Positions 9,377-17,946 of a stretch of 64,000 nt of DNA are shown piece by piece; positions within the stretch are counted from its first letter, which is position 1, and each line of letters starts with the position of its first letter. Origin of the DNA: Diplocloster hominis (GTDB lineage Bacteria > Bacillota > Clostridia > Lachnospirales > Lachnospiraceae); the NCBI RefSeq assembly GCF_032380655.1, contig NZ_JAWDIY010000007.1, positions 1 to 64,000 of the forward strand. Reading direction: 5' to 3'. The notes below the pieces were generated by a model, which was not told the DNA's origin, ran no database searches, and worked only from the letters and a program-made list of their open reading frames with translations. Position numbers and translations under genes: made by a program.

Positions 9377-10291
9377 TTATTTTTTAGCCTGGAACACTGC
9401 ATCCGCAAAGGTTAACCGGATCACACTGATGTTATCCACCCTGATCTCAAATGTATCGCCCTGCGTCACCCGGAACACATTGTATTCATCCCAGGGGATA
9501 TCCTTCTTGGCCGGAGCACCATTTTTGTAGAAGGACATCTTCTCGCCCTTCTTTTCCAGACGGAACGGGAAGTAGTATCCTTCCTGCTCTTCGGCTTTCG
9601 AAGAGAATCCGGTATACCCGGTTAAATGTTTGAACGTTCCAGTGACCTTCCCATCTGAACCTACTTCCATTCCCGGCTCGATCATATCTGCAATGGACAT
9701 GTCGTACAGAATCTTGGAACTGGCCGGGATCGTCACCATCCTACCAGACATTACATTCAGCCAGGAGATCGCTTCCGTCATGGTATCGAACGTTCTGACC
9801 TCTTTCCACCTACCGTCTGGCAGAGCCATAGCCTGCCCGGATACGCTTGGTGTCTGGTATTCGATATTATCACCCTTTGTACTGTAGGACTCTGCTCCCT
9901 CTGTGTATTTCGTCTTATAAAGCCACATGGCAGTATACTTCCGCTTCCCGTCTATCTTTTCTGTTACATAAAAACCAGTCCCGACAAACTCAGATTCGTC
10001 CTCTGCTCGATACGTTACACTTTGACTGGATTCATCTTCCGTAACTAAATGCCCAAACATTAGTTTATGAGCTTGCATAGGCAATGTGGATGTATTTAAT
10101 GTTACTTCTGCATTCTTGAATTCTTTGTCATAATCAGCCATGATGTTGTCTGCTTGAAGGCTTCCTTCCGCATATTGCCGCGTAATTTCCACTCCTATTG
10201 CCTTTCCGCATATAAATGCATCTGTATATCTCGCCTCCTCCTCGTTTATCAGTTTTGCTATGATGGGCTTTGCTAATCCAATGTATGACAT
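9377..10291 (-). CDS. Major tail protein (phi13-type tail tube)
   Basis: 304 residues beginning MSYIGLAKPIIAKL. Features of phi13-family tube proteins: the N-terminal strand-forming IGLAKPIIAKLINEEEARY, a central FVGTGFYVTEKIDGKRKY hairpin and a C-terminal RVTQGDTFEIRVDNIS. The subunits stack as hexameric rings around the tape measure. About 90 residues in the middle (VSGQAMALPDGRWKEVRTF to about residue 240) may be an added domain exposed on the tail surface. The gene lies between the tail-completion protein and the chaperone, as expected. Confidence 0.88.
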   Translation of the reverse strand: MSYIGLAKPIIAKLINEEEARYTDAFICGKAIGVEITRQYAEGSLQADNIMADYDKEFKNAEVTLNTSTLPMQAHKLMFGHLVTEDESSQSVTYRAEDESEFVGTGFYVTEKIDGKRKYTAMWLYKTKYTEGAESYSTKGDNIEYQTPSVSGQAMALPDGRWKEVRTFDTMTEAISWLNVMSGRMVTIPASSKILYDMSIADMIEPGMEVGSDGKVTGTFKHLTGYTGFSSKAEEQEGYYFPFRLEKKGEKMSFYKNGAPAKKDIPWDEYNVFRVTQGDTFEIRVDNISVIRLTFADAVFQAKK

Positions 10292-10294
10292 TAC

Positions 10295-10633
10295 TTATTC
10301 CTCCATTTCTTCAATGTTACACGAGAAGCACAGATGGTAATACTTGCTGTCCTTCTCGTACATAGTTTCAATATCTGTTACCATGAACCCGGCTTTCCGC
10401 AGGGCCTTCCGGATCCTGACCCGCTGCTCAGAATAATCATGACGCGTATAAAGATGGACCTGCATATAGCAGGCCCATGCCAGGTCCTCATTATCGCCGT
10501 ACACTACCGCTTCTTCAATCTCCGGGTTATAAACGATGAATTCATCCGGCGGACGTTCCTCCGGGCAGCACAGCGGCCAGATATCCGGTACGATTTCCTT
10601 TAGTGCCGTCTCGATCAGTTGATTTACTGTCAC
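10295..10633 (-). CDS. Tail completion/terminator-type protein
   Basis: 112 residues with a GTG start at 10633 that overlaps the preceding stop as GTGA. GGAGAC just upstream supports it, and a longer in-frame reading to 10678 has no such support. The protein (VNQLIETALKEIVPDIWP at the start, YSEQRVRIRKALRKAGF near residue 80) fits small minor tail proteins that cap the tail between HK97-gp10 and the tube gene. Assignment rests mainly on size and position. Confidence 0.7.
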   Translation of the reverse strand: MTVNQLIETALKEIVPDIWPLCCPEERPPDEFIVYNPEIEEAVVYGDNEDLAWACYMQVHLYTRHDYSEQRVRIRKALRKAGFMVTDIETMYEKDSKYYHLCFSCNIEEMEE

Positions 10634-11034
10634 TTCCCTGTCTCCTTGTCGAATTCTTCCTGCATGATTTTTAAGCATTCCGGTTCTGCGATCTTAATTG
10701 TCTTCGTAAGTACCGCGGTCGCCGCCTGCTTCGATGTCCCATAGTGCAGATACGCCAGCTTCTCATTATTTCTCATGCCGTTCCGGTCTTTCCCTTCCGC
10801 CGACGCAGCCACATAATGCCCGCCTTTATAAGCCAGCGGCTTCCCTGCCTTAATAGAGTTCACAAGATCGCCCTTTGCGTATCCCCGGTTCGCCTCTTTT
10901 TTGACCTGCTTTTTCAGCTCGTCTTCCAGGGTTGGGACTGCTGCTGCCAGCATCTTCGGAGCGATCCGGTCGATCAGACCCAGGTTATATAGCTGCCTGG
11001 CCATATCATCAAATTTGTATGGCTCGAATCCCAA
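10630..11034 (-). CDS. HK97 gp10-family tail component
   Basis: 134 residues with the pattern of the HK97-gp10 family: a helical N-terminus, LVNSIKAGKPLAYKGGHYV near residues 57-75 and LAYLHYGTSKQAA near residues 93-105. The family takes part in head-tail joining in siphophages. It is followed by a 4-bp overlap with the tail-completion gene and preceded by the head-closure gene, which is the standard order. Confidence 0.85.
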   Translation of the reverse strand: MGFEPYKFDDMARQLYNLGLIDRIAPKMLAAAVPTLEDELKKQVKKEANRGYAKGDLVNSIKAGKPLAYKGGHYVAASAEGKDRNGMRNNEKLAYLHYGTSKQAATAVLTKTIKIAEPECLKIMQEEFDKETGK

Positions 11035-11036
11035 GG

Positions 11037-11357
11037 CTAACCCTCCTTACAAACGATCTCAATCATGGACTTCCCGGCCTTATAGGTACGTTCGATATCG
11101 TATTTCTGGCCATCATACAGTACCTTTGTTGCATATTCCGGAATTCCTGCAGCTGTCAGGTGCCTGGACAGCTCAAAGTCTTCCTGCCTCGTTTTCAGGA
11201 CGGTCTTGATCTGGATCCCGGCCCTGGCCGCCTCGTAGTGTTCCGAACGTACTGCAGATTTTTCTTCCACATAGATATCTACCCGATGCTCTGTTTCAAC
11301 CGGAAATCCGTTCGGGTTTTTACCACGTTCCACCCAGATCAGCGTTGCTTCCTCCAT
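11037..11357 (-). CDS. Head closure (head-tail adaptor) protein
   Basis: 106 residues from MEEATLIWVERG (ATG at 11357, after AGGGAGGAAAAG). A longer in-frame reading to 11528 lies inside the upstream connector gene and is not supported. The beta-rich sequence (VDIYVEEKSAVRSEHYEA, TKVLYDGQKYDIERTY) fits SPP1 gp16-like adaptors that seal the filled head. It overlaps the 3' end of the connector gene by 38 bp. Confidence 0.75.
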   Translation of the reverse strand: MEEATLIWVERGKNPNGFPVETEHRVDIYVEEKSAVRSEHYEAARAGIQIKTVLKTRQEDFELSRHLTAAGIPEYATKVLYDGQKYDIERTYKAGKSMIEIVCKEG

Positions 11358-11634
11358 CGGCTTTTCCTCCCTGCTTATAGTCTCCGGACAGTGACATGGA
11401 ATCACGGAGAGATTCATATGCTTTCTGAAACCGCTCCGCGTTATCGTCATACCCGTAGTTCCCTTTACAATACAGGCGGATCGCCTGCCGGTATAACGGA
11501 TCTGTTTCATTCCCGTATATACCGACACGCATCATATCCTTCTTGCAGGACTCCACTAAATCCTTGATCTCTTCGTCCGCATCCCCTGACTTAACCCGTA
11601 TATTTTTCTTTAATTTCTCTACCAGCTCATCCAC
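11320..11634 (-). CDS. Head-tail connector (gp6-like, phage QLRG family)
   Basis: 104 residues, almost all helical (DELVEKLKKNIRVKSGDADEE, then AIRLYCKGNYGYDDNAERF), matching the small gp6/gp15-like ring proteins under the portal. It starts with GTG at 11634; the ribosome site GGAGGTG lies inside the end of the HeH-domain frame just upstream. The family is often described as putative DNA packaging. Confidence 0.82.
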   Translation of the reverse strand: MDELVEKLKKNIRVKSGDADEEIKDLVESCKKDMMRVGIYGNETDPLYRQAIRLYCKGNYGYDDNAERFQKAYESLRDSMSLSGDYKQGGKADGGSNADLGGTW

Positions 11635-11784
11635 GGTTTAACACCTCCAGTAATTTTGCCTTAGTCATGTTTCCGTATCCGGTTATTCCTTTGGCCTTCG
11701 CCACCTCTTTCAGCTGTGCTGCGGTGTATGAGCTGTCATAGGTTACGGTGCTATTGTTTCCCGCCGGCGCCGCACGGCTGGTTA
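11627..11784 (-). CDS. HeH/LEM-like domain frame after the capsid gene, probable -1 frameshift extension
   Basis: A frame of about 50 codons ends at TGA 11627-11629. It encodes an Ala/Pro-rich linker and then YTAAQLKEVAKAKGITGYG plus MTKAKLLEVLN, a HeH/LEM or Rho-N-like helix-extended-helix domain that phages often place after the capsid gene. It has no ATG, GTG or TTG start that would include the domain. It lies in the -1 frame of the capsid gene and becomes open only in the last few capsid codons, where a run of five G precedes the TAA. A capsid-HeH fusion by slippage is the simplest reading; a rare start codon is the alternative. Confidence 0.5.
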
Positions 11785-13077
11785 TTCCCCCGCCAAGTTA
11801 GAAGCTGGCGCAGGAGAATCCGCATATTTCAGCAGGACGTGTGCTTTGGATGTGACCATGGTTCCGTCCACAATGGCATAAGCGCAGTAGTCCGTCACCC
11901 GGTCTTTTACATGATCCTCAAGCGTTACCGTCAGTTCTTTATTTACGTTTGCCGTATAACCCCTGGACGCATTGGACATCAGGATCTCGCCATCCAGCAT
12001 GGAATCGTCCTCTTTCACGGACATTCCCAGGACGTTGAACCCTCCGCCTTTGGTTACATCGGCGATCAGGATCGGCCGGCCGTTCTGGTCCTTTACATTT
12101 GCCAGCTCCGTCCAGATCGTTACCGAATTCGCATAGATGGACATTCCGCTTGTGTACCCGCTCTTTACCTTCGCCCTGGCTTTGATGATATCCGTATATC
12201 CAAGGGCGTCTTTGGTATATTCCACAATCTGCGGGGTACCGGTCTCTTTCCCCAGCGCTGTCACAATTCCCAGCGGCTCCGCCTTGAAAGTTTCTCCCGC
12301 CCCTGGCTGCCCCTTACCGTGAGTAGCGCCGTATCCGAGTGCTGCACCCATCTTCTCCGCCATCCGGCGCTGGATATACGGTAAGAATTCATCCATGGCC
12401 ATTTCCTTGAGCTTCCAGGATACCGTAATCGCCCTGGACAGTTCGCACCCATTCAGGGTCAGTTCCTTAAAGGTTTCCTTCCCGTCATCTGTCTTCGTTG
12501 CTTCATCATACCAAGCTGCACCCGTGGACGTATCGGCCATAATCATGGTCAGGATCCCGTTCACGTAGGTTTTGCTGATGTCATTCCAGTACGGATACAG
12601 TTCCCCGATCTCCGTCCAGATCCCCGACGTTACCGTTTTCGGGATAACAATTCCGGTATTCCCCGTGGTATGAGTAAAAGCTTCATTGACCAGCTTATAA
12701 GCCTGGGTTTCTGCATCCGTCATGGATTTTCCCATCATGGACTTCGCCCATGCTGTTTTGTAGGACTCGGATGCATAGTCAACCGGATCCTGCTCTGTGT
12801 TGGTTCCATCCATCCGGACACCTGTACCTGTGATGGCAGGTGCCTGTACTCTTCCTTCCGCTGCAGCGTCTGTCAGGTTCTGCATATTCAGCGCCTTCGG
12901 TTCCCCTTCCAGTGCTTTCAGCTCTGCACTTGCCTTTGCTTCTGCCTCGAAGGACTCATCCAGATCTTTGATCTCCTTCATTTTCGTGTTGCCCTCTTCG
13001 ATTTTCCCGGCGCTGATCAGCTGCTTTGCCTCATTCAGCATCGTGGATCGCTTGTTCATATACTCTTCTCTTGTCAT
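11782..13077 (-). CDS. Major capsid protein (HK97 fold)
   Basis: 431 residues from MTREEYMNKRS. The ATG at 13077 overlaps the protease stop as ATGA and follows AAGGAGAAG. The first ~100 residues are a coiled-coil scaffold-like delta domain expected to be cut away by the adjacent protease. The mature part begins near VRMDGTNTEQDP or slightly later and has the HK97-type core (VIPKTVTSGIWTEIGELYPYW, LSRAITVSWKLKEMAMDEF). The C-terminus is LLKYADSPAPASNLAGE, with a possible -1 extension described separately. Confidence 0.93.
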   Translation of the reverse strand: MTREEYMNKRSTMLNEAKQLISAGKIEEGNTKMKEIKDLDESFEAEAKASAELKALEGEPKALNMQNLTDAAAEGRVQAPAITGTGVRMDGTNTEQDPVDYASESYKTAWAKSMMGKSMTDAETQAYKLVNEAFTHTTGNTGIVIPKTVTSGIWTEIGELYPYWNDISKTYVNGILTMIMADTSTGAAWYDEATKTDDGKETFKELTLNGCELSRAITVSWKLKEMAMDEFLPYIQRRMAEKMGAALGYGATHGKGQPGAGETFKAEPLGIVTALGKETGTPQIVEYTKDALGYTDIIKARAKVKSGYTSGMSIYANSVTIWTELANVKDQNGRPILIADVTKGGGFNVLGMSVKEDDSMLDGEILMSNASRGYTANVNKELTVTLEDHVKDRVTDYCAYAIVDGTMVTSKAHVLLKYADSPAPASNLAGE

Positions 13078-13742
13078 TTTACTTCTCCTTCCAATTCCAA
13101 TAATTTTAAGTTTGCGATTGCCTGTTCTCTTTCCGGCCACATGGCTAATGTTCTGGCCCGCTCCATCTGTTCCTTCGACGGAAGGCTGATCAATCCTGCC
13201 ACCATTTGCACCGTTTTTTTCTGTTCAAACATCACTTTGTCTATCAGGCCCTTTTCCACCGCCTGCTGCGCGGTCATCCAGGTCTCGTGCTCCATCATGG
13301 CCAGCGCATCTTCTTTACCCATGCCAGACTTTTCCATGTACGCTGTGCAAAGTGCCTCATCTGCAGTTCTTAATAATTCTGCAGTATGTTCCATCTCTGT
13401 GTGATTTCCGCTTACGCTTGTGGATACACAATGCACCATCATAAGCGCTGTCGGTGACATTTCACTGTATCCCGCCATGGCGATTATAGATGCAGCACTG
13501 CAGGCCTCCCCAGTGATGTAAATCTTCACCCCTGGTCCGTGGCCGCGCAGCATCGTATATATTTCAGATCCAGCGCTTACAGCACCGCCCGGCGAATTAA
13601 TATAGACCTCATGTTCTTCATGCGGTCCCTCCGTCAAATATTTCCGTACATCCTGCGGGCAAGTGCTGTCCATGCCAAATAGGCTGTAATACCATTTGTA
13701 ATCATTCGGGATGATCACACCCCGGATGTCGATTCTCGCCAC
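13074..13742 (-). CDS. Head maturation protease, ClpP-related
   Basis: 222 residues, GTG start at 13742 after a GGGAGGG run. ClpP/crotonase fold: VYINSPGGAVSAGSEIY near residues 46-62, nucleophile Ser about residue 82 in GEACSAAS, His about 104 in MMVHCVS. The product would trim the capsid scaffold domain during prohead maturation. It overlaps the portal 3' end by 41 bp and the capsid start by 4 bp. Confidence 0.93.
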   Translation of the reverse strand: MARIDIRGVIIPNDYKWYYSLFGMDSTCPQDVRKYLTEGPHEEHEVYINSPGGAVSAGSEIYTMLRGHGPGVKIYITGEACSAASIIAMAGYSEMSPTALMMVHCVSTSVSGNHTEMEHTAELLRTADEALCTAYMEKSGMGKEDALAMMEHETWMTAQQAVEKGLIDKVMFEQKKTVQMVAGLISLPSKEQMERARTLAMWPEREQAIANLKLLELEGEVK

Positions 13743-15000
13743 TTGTCTTTCCCTCCTTTCCTGCTGACAATAACTGCCGGATGATATCCGCCATCTCGTG
13801 ACAGTTTTCTGTGTTCATCTTGTTCAGCGTTTCTTTTACCAGATTGACTACCTGGGTATCCAGACGCCGGATCGGTTCATCCCCGCCTTCCACCGGTGCC
13901 ATGTTCATGGTCTGCCGCCATTCATTTGGTGTCATGGCTCCACGATCCACCATAGCCTGGAAGGCAAGCTTTGTGGTCAAGCTGGCACACTGCAGGTTCT
14001 TGGCCTCGTATACAATCCGGTTCCCGAACCCCCGCTCCTTCCGCGTAAACAGGCGGGTTGTATATACTCCGCCCAGCTGTACAACAACGGGTTCTATCTC
14101 CGCCTCGTAATAGGCATTCCACTCGTTTTCTGTGAAATCTGATTGAACGATCTTTTTATTCACATTAAAAAAAGAGTAGATCCTGTCGATTGTTTTGTCG
14201 GTCTGCGCGGCGTTTGGTACATAATCCTTTGGTTCGATCCTGATCGCGTCTGCTTTCGAATCTACACCGGCTGCGCCCATTGTTTCGCTCTCCACCGCCA
14301 GATAGTTTCTTACGAAATCTTCCACATTTTGCTTCACGTCTTCCGGCCTTAACGACTGCGTAAATTTTAATAACCACCGCACGATACCGCTGTTTTTAAT
14401 TGCCTTAATGATTCCCTGGTCGATCGTTCCGATGACTTCCATCATCCCCTTAAGCGCAGGCGCGGGGCTTTCACCGAAAACATCGTGGCTATTGTAATCC
14501 TGCCGAAGATGTATGATATCCTCGTATGAGAATGTGCCGGTATTCCCATTTCGGTACTGGAATTTCAGATAAAGGTTCCCTTGCTTATCATAGATCGCTT
14601 CCGCATAAACACATGGTACCGGGTACAGCTGCACCGGCAGGCCGTTTTCGTCCCGGATAATCAGGATGAAGGCATTGTTATTTAAGCATAGCTGCGTCGC
14701 AATCTTCTCCTGCATCATCTGGCCAGTCATATATGGGTTTGGTTCTTCCAGTAGGAAGCGGATCCGCGCATCCGGATTTACCTTCAATCCATTTTTCGGG
14801 TCATCCCGTATATGCTTTCCAACCAGCTTCCCGATCGCCTTGACCTTCGGCCGGATGCAGGCCCGAACGATGTCACTTTCATATAGCTTTCCGTTCCAGG
14901 AGTAGTAATGCTCCTGGTAGGTGGTCAGCATTGCCAGCCGATCCTTTGCATCTACTGTCGGCTCCCGGTTCCGGTTTTTCCATCTGTCCATTAATTTCAT
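13702..15000 (-). CDS. Portal protein (HK97 family)
   Basis: 432 residues. Start ATG at 15000 behind AAGGAGGATACC. Features of the HK97 portal family: RACIRPKVKAIGKLVGKHI near residue 45, LCLNNNAFILIIRDENG around 105-121, and NEWRQTMNMAPVEGGDEP toward the C-terminus. The dodecameric portal is the entry for DNA and the docking site for the terminase encoded just upstream. Confidence 0.93.
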   Translation of the reverse strand: MKLMDRWKNRNREPTVDAKDRLAMLTTYQEHYYSWNGKLYESDIVRACIRPKVKAIGKLVGKHIRDDPKNGLKVNPDARIRFLLEEPNPYMTGQMMQEKIATQLCLNNNAFILIIRDENGLPVQLYPVPCVYAEAIYDKQGNLYLKFQYRNGNTGTFSYEDIIHLRQDYNSHDVFGESPAPALKGMMEVIGTIDQGIIKAIKNSGIVRWLLKFTQSLRPEDVKQNVEDFVRNYLAVESETMGAAGVDSKADAIRIEPKDYVPNAAQTDKTIDRIYSFFNVNKKIVQSDFTENEWNAYYEAEIEPVVVQLGGVYTTRLFTRKERGFGNRIVYEAKNLQCASLTTKLAFQAMVDRGAMTPNEWRQTMNMAPVEGGDEPIRRLDTQVVNLVKETLNKMNTENCHEMADIIRQLLSAGKEGKTSGENRHPGCDHPE

Positions 15001-15043
15001 CGGTATCCTCCTTTTTGGTACAAAAATAACGCCGTCTCAGGCG

Positions 15044-16735
15044 TCAGATCATTGACATATATTCATTGATGTGGTCTTCCAGCACCACATATGCATCCAG
15101 CAGGGCCGCGGTCCCATCAATCCTCCGACGTGGCTTACTGGTCTTAATTGGCTGGATGTTATCGTTTTTATCCACGTCAACCGCGGTATTGCATAGGCAC
15201 CATTTATCGACCGGATTGTTATTGTATACAATCAGGTTGTTTTCCAGATCAGCCCCGAGGTTCTTCATGGGCTGCGACAAGGTTTTCTTGCCCTGGCTCA
15301 CTGATATCATACTGTCGCGGCCGAAGTAATCCCGCATGTCCTCCACGAAATAGGACGCGCTCCATGCATCATATCCGATCCACGGCAGGTAAATGTCCTG
15401 CTGCTCCTGGATCTCAACGAACCACGCCTTTACATCCTTATAGGAGATCTTATTACCCTTACAGATACGGACGTATCCTTTTTCGATCCAGAAATCGTAT
15501 GGAACTTTATCTTCCTGTACTCTCTTATCTACCAGGTCTTCCGGGATCCAGTACATTGAGAGCACATAGACATGTTCGTCATCCGGCACCTTAAACAATA
15601 CTTTAGCTGCTGTCAGGTCCGTTGTAGCGGAAAGATCTGTCCCGCCTATACCGTAGCGCGGTTTCAGCACTTTCACATCGTAGGTCATGGTGTTATTTGC
15701 CTGTTCGAACGTCAGCCAGGCCTCCGAAGAAGTTTCCCGGATGTTAAATTCTTTACAAATCAAGTTCTTCACCAGGAGCGGGTTCTTCTTCGCCTTCTCC
15801 ACTTTATCCCGCAGGGTCCCAATATTTTTGATAGTCCCAAGCCCAGGGTTCGCTTTTACCCAACACTTCGGGTCCGTCCACTCCTTGCGGCTGTCCAACT
15901 CGTAGATGAAAGCGATAAACCGTTCATCCTTATACCCATCCGGATCGAAATATCCGTTGATGACATCTGTGGCCTCATCATATTTCTGGTCGTAGATATC
16001 TTCCCGGATCGTCCCGGCCGTAGAGGTAATATAGACAAGCGGCTGCTCCCTGGCAGATACTCCGTCGGCCATGATATCGTACAGCGCCTTTCCCTGCTTC
16101 CATTGATGGATCTCATCCATGAGCACACAATGGATGTTCAAGCCATCCAGCGTGTCACTATCTGACGCCAGCGGCTTGAATACCCCATCATTAAAATCCG
16201 TATCCATTTCAGCCACCAGGGTACGGACCCGCTTTTTCAATGTCGGTGATTTATTGACCATCCGTTTGGATTCCAGCCAGATGATCTTACTCTGATCCTT
16301 TTTCGTGGCAACTGCATATACTTCCGGTCCCATCTCGCCGTCTGCGATCATCATGTAATTCCCGACGATGGATCCCAGCAGGGACTTTCCATTTTTCTTC
16401 CCGACAATCAGCAGTGATTCCCGGTATTTCCGGTTTCCTTCGATGTCGATAAAACCAAAGATGGCTGCCAGGTGAGCTTTTTCCCATAGTTCCAGTCGGA
16501 CCGGCTTCCCACCGTATTTCCCTTTCGAGTGCCTGCAGTAATTTTCTGCAAACTCTAGGATGTGGTTCGCTCGTTTTGGGCTGTAAAAATATTCGTCCTG
16601 GTGTTCAATATCATAAGCCAACTTTTTGTATGTGCGCCGGATCTTATCGCACACCGTGATCTTACCAGACTGGATCCCCTCCCAATATTCCAGAATGGGG
16701 TTATAGTCTTCTGGATATTTAACCATCACGTCCAT
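15044..16735 (-). CDS. terL: Terminase large subunit (Terminase_1 type)
   Basis: 563 residues. ATPase domain: Walker A LIVGKKNGKS near residues 108-117, Walker B HCVLMDEIHQ near 203-212, coupling motif ITSTAGT. Nuclease domain: first acidic motif GGTDLSATTD near 371-380 and later Asp residues including RIDGTAALLDAY at the end. The enzyme packages DNA into proheads through the portal. It overlaps TerS by 17 bp. The pairing with P27 TerS and an HNH protein is typical of cos-type packaging. Confidence 0.95.
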   Translation of the reverse strand: MDVMVKYPEDYNPILEYWEGIQSGKITVCDKIRRTYKKLAYDIEHQDEYFYSPKRANHILEFAENYCRHSKGKYGGKPVRLELWEKAHLAAIFGFIDIEGNRKYRESLLIVGKKNGKSLLGSIVGNYMMIADGEMGPEVYAVATKKDQSKIIWLESKRMVNKSPTLKKRVRTLVAEMDTDFNDGVFKPLASDSDTLDGLNIHCVLMDEIHQWKQGKALYDIMADGVSAREQPLVYITSTAGTIREDIYDQKYDEATDVINGYFDPDGYKDERFIAFIYELDSRKEWTDPKCWVKANPGLGTIKNIGTLRDKVEKAKKNPLLVKNLICKEFNIRETSSEAWLTFEQANNTMTYDVKVLKPRYGIGGTDLSATTDLTAAKVLFKVPDDEHVYVLSMYWIPEDLVDKRVQEDKVPYDFWIEKGYVRICKGNKISYKDVKAWFVEIQEQQDIYLPWIGYDAWSASYFVEDMRDYFGRDSMISVSQGKKTLSQPMKNLGADLENNLIVYNNNPVDKWCLCNTAVDVDKNDNIQPIKTSKPRRRIDGTAALLDAYVVLEDHINEYMSMI

Positions 16736-17099
16736 TCACAAAGTCCTCGAATCCATCCTGGTCTTCTTTCCCCTTCTGCCCTTTCGGAAGCAGATCCGTA
16801 AGCTGCTTGATGGTCCCCATGTAGTTCTTGATCATGGTATTGTAAACCTCAACCTCAGAGCATTTCTTTACCCCTTTTTGGTTCGCGCCATTCTGGTATT
16901 CTTCGGTATATCCCTTCTCGTTGATGATTTTACGCAGCTCATAAAGAGAAGCCGCCATGAAGGCAGCCTCGTTAATCAGGGAATCCGTCGATTTTTTTGT
17001 TTTCGCATCCAGCCTGGTATAAATCCCGGCAAGTTTTCGCTTTTCCGCGCTTATGATCTCATCCTTCGTCATTTCCTCATAGCTCTTTGCTTTACCCAC
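16719..17099 (-). CDS. terS: Terminase small subunit (P27 family)
   Basis: 126 residues with the P27-family core: KLAGIYTRLDAKTKKSTDSL, then LINEAAFMAASLYELRKII and a C-terminal half YNTMIKNYMGTIKQLTDLLP. It recognises the packaging site and hands DNA to TerL. Directly downstream of an HNH endonuclease gene, the combination seen in HK97-like phages where HNH, TerS and TerL act together at cos. Confidence 0.88.
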   Translation of the reverse strand: MGKAKSYEEMTKDEIISAEKRKLAGIYTRLDAKTKKSTDSLINEAAFMAASLYELRKIINEKGYTEEYQNGANQKGVKKCSEVEVYNTMIKNYMGTIKQLTDLLPKGQKGKEDQDGFEDFVNGRDG

Positions 17100-17261
17100 T
17101 TAATCACCTTCTTTTCCAACCTGTATTTACCCGACACGCTCCGTTACCCGTGATTTTTCTCTTGATTTGCGCCATGGGGACCTACACCGTCGCATATGCT
17201 AACCCGTGTATTCTCTGGATGGTAGACAGTGGTCTCCAATCGAAAAAAATGAATGCTTTTT
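17100..17261. other. Non-coding gap upstream of terS, candidate cos/packaging region
   Basis: About 160 bases between the HNH and terS genes, a large gap for this compact operon. I see no convincing gene; the longest minus-strand reading with a start is about 22 codons. The position next to HNH-TerS-TerL is where cos or TerS-binding sequences normally lie. This is inference from position only. Confidence 0.35.
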
Positions 17262-17585
17262 TCAGGGGGGAGTCACGGTTCGCGGCACAATCTCACCATC
17301 CACAAAGTCATATTCCACCAATCCCGGAACCTCATTAGACTGGGCATTCTCTTTTTGATGGCAGACATGACAGTCATACTTAAGATTCCGAAAGCTCAAT
17401 GTAATGTCCGGATCATTGATGTTATCCGGTGTCAGCTCTGTCTTGTGGTGGACAATGTATCCAGGTTCATCATGGCAGCTCTCGCACATGCCGCCATCGA
17501 TCGATACCCGATGCGCAATGTAGGCTGCCCGGCAGCGCTTCCATTGCTTACTGTTATAAAATACTTTGGCAAATTCTTTAGCCAT
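17262..17585 (-). CDS. HNH endonuclease (packaging-associated)
   Basis: 107 residues from MAKEFAKVFYNSKQWK; the ATG at 17585 follows AAGGATGATAAG. Zinc-binding pairs CESC near residue 35 and CHVC near residue 73 flank the YIVHHKTELTP segment carrying the catalytic His. NLKYDCHVCHQKENA is the usual finger end. Phage HNH proteins of this type stimulate terminase cutting. It overlaps the stop of the preceding small gene. Confidence 0.88.
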   Translation of the reverse strand: MAKEFAKVFYNSKQWKRCRAAYIAHRVSIDGGMCESCHDEPGYIVHHKTELTPDNINDPDITLSFRNLKYDCHVCHQKENAQSNEVPGLVEYDFVDGEIVPRTVTPP

Positions 17586-17796
17586 TCTTATCATCCTTAT
17601 GGCTTATCTCGAACTTTAGTTTCAATCTGCTGTCAACTATGACACACTTATGACCTGTTTTCTCTTCTAAGCGCTTTTCTTCTAAATCCCTGTCCTTTGG
17701 ACTTAATGGAATCCTTGATTCAAACATTAAAACACTGTTAGCTTTAAATATCCTCTGTATGCTTAGTTCCTTTAGATAATCATACTTTTCTTCCAT
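17578..17796 (-). CDS. Small hypothetical protein, first gene of the late operon
   Basis: 72 residues from MEEKYDYLKEL, ATG at 17796 after GGGAGGAATG. Charged, no recognised domain, no membrane segment (KDRDLEEKRLEEKTGHKC near the middle). It is the first gene after the late promoter and leader terminator, and its end overlaps the HNH start. Function unknown. Confidence 0.65.
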   Translation of the reverse strand: MEEKYDYLKELSIQRIFKANSVLMFESRIPLSPKDRDLEEKRLEEKTGHKCVIVDSRLKLKFEISHKDDKNG

Positions 17797-17812
17797 GACA
17801 TTCCTCCCAAAC

Positions 17813-17842
17813 AAAAAGAGCGACAGGATATCCCATCGCTCT
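17813..17842 (-). terminator. Leader terminator directly after the late promoter
   Basis: On the minus strand AGAGCGA, a 12-base loop containing GGATATCC, then TCGCTCT and five T. It ends about 45 bases after the predicted start of the late transcript and before the first late gene, so it looks like an attenuator that needs antitermination for late expression. Confidence 0.7.
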
Positions 17843-17862
17843 CATACTTTGTACATAGTACC

Positions 17863-17891
17863 ATTATAACTTTTAAATTTTACTATGTAAA
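17863..17891 (-). promoter_or_regulatory. Late promoter with flanking inverted repeat
   Basis: -35 TTTACA (17886-17891), 17-base spacer, -10 TATAAT (17863-17868). An inverted repeat TACATAGTA / TACTATGTA at about 17851-17859 and 17881-17889 brackets the -10 region and overlaps the -35. It sits just downstream of the ArpU-like gene, so it is a likely target of that regulator. Confidence 0.65.
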
Positions 17892-17946
17892 TGTCATCTT
17901 TTTTTCATATTTTTGTCACGATCCTGCTGCCATTACTACATCATCA

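Noticed and set aside
17100..17261. Short basic 22-codon reading frame upstream of terS
   Set aside because: Too short, no ribosome site; the gap is better explained as a packaging or TerS-binding region.
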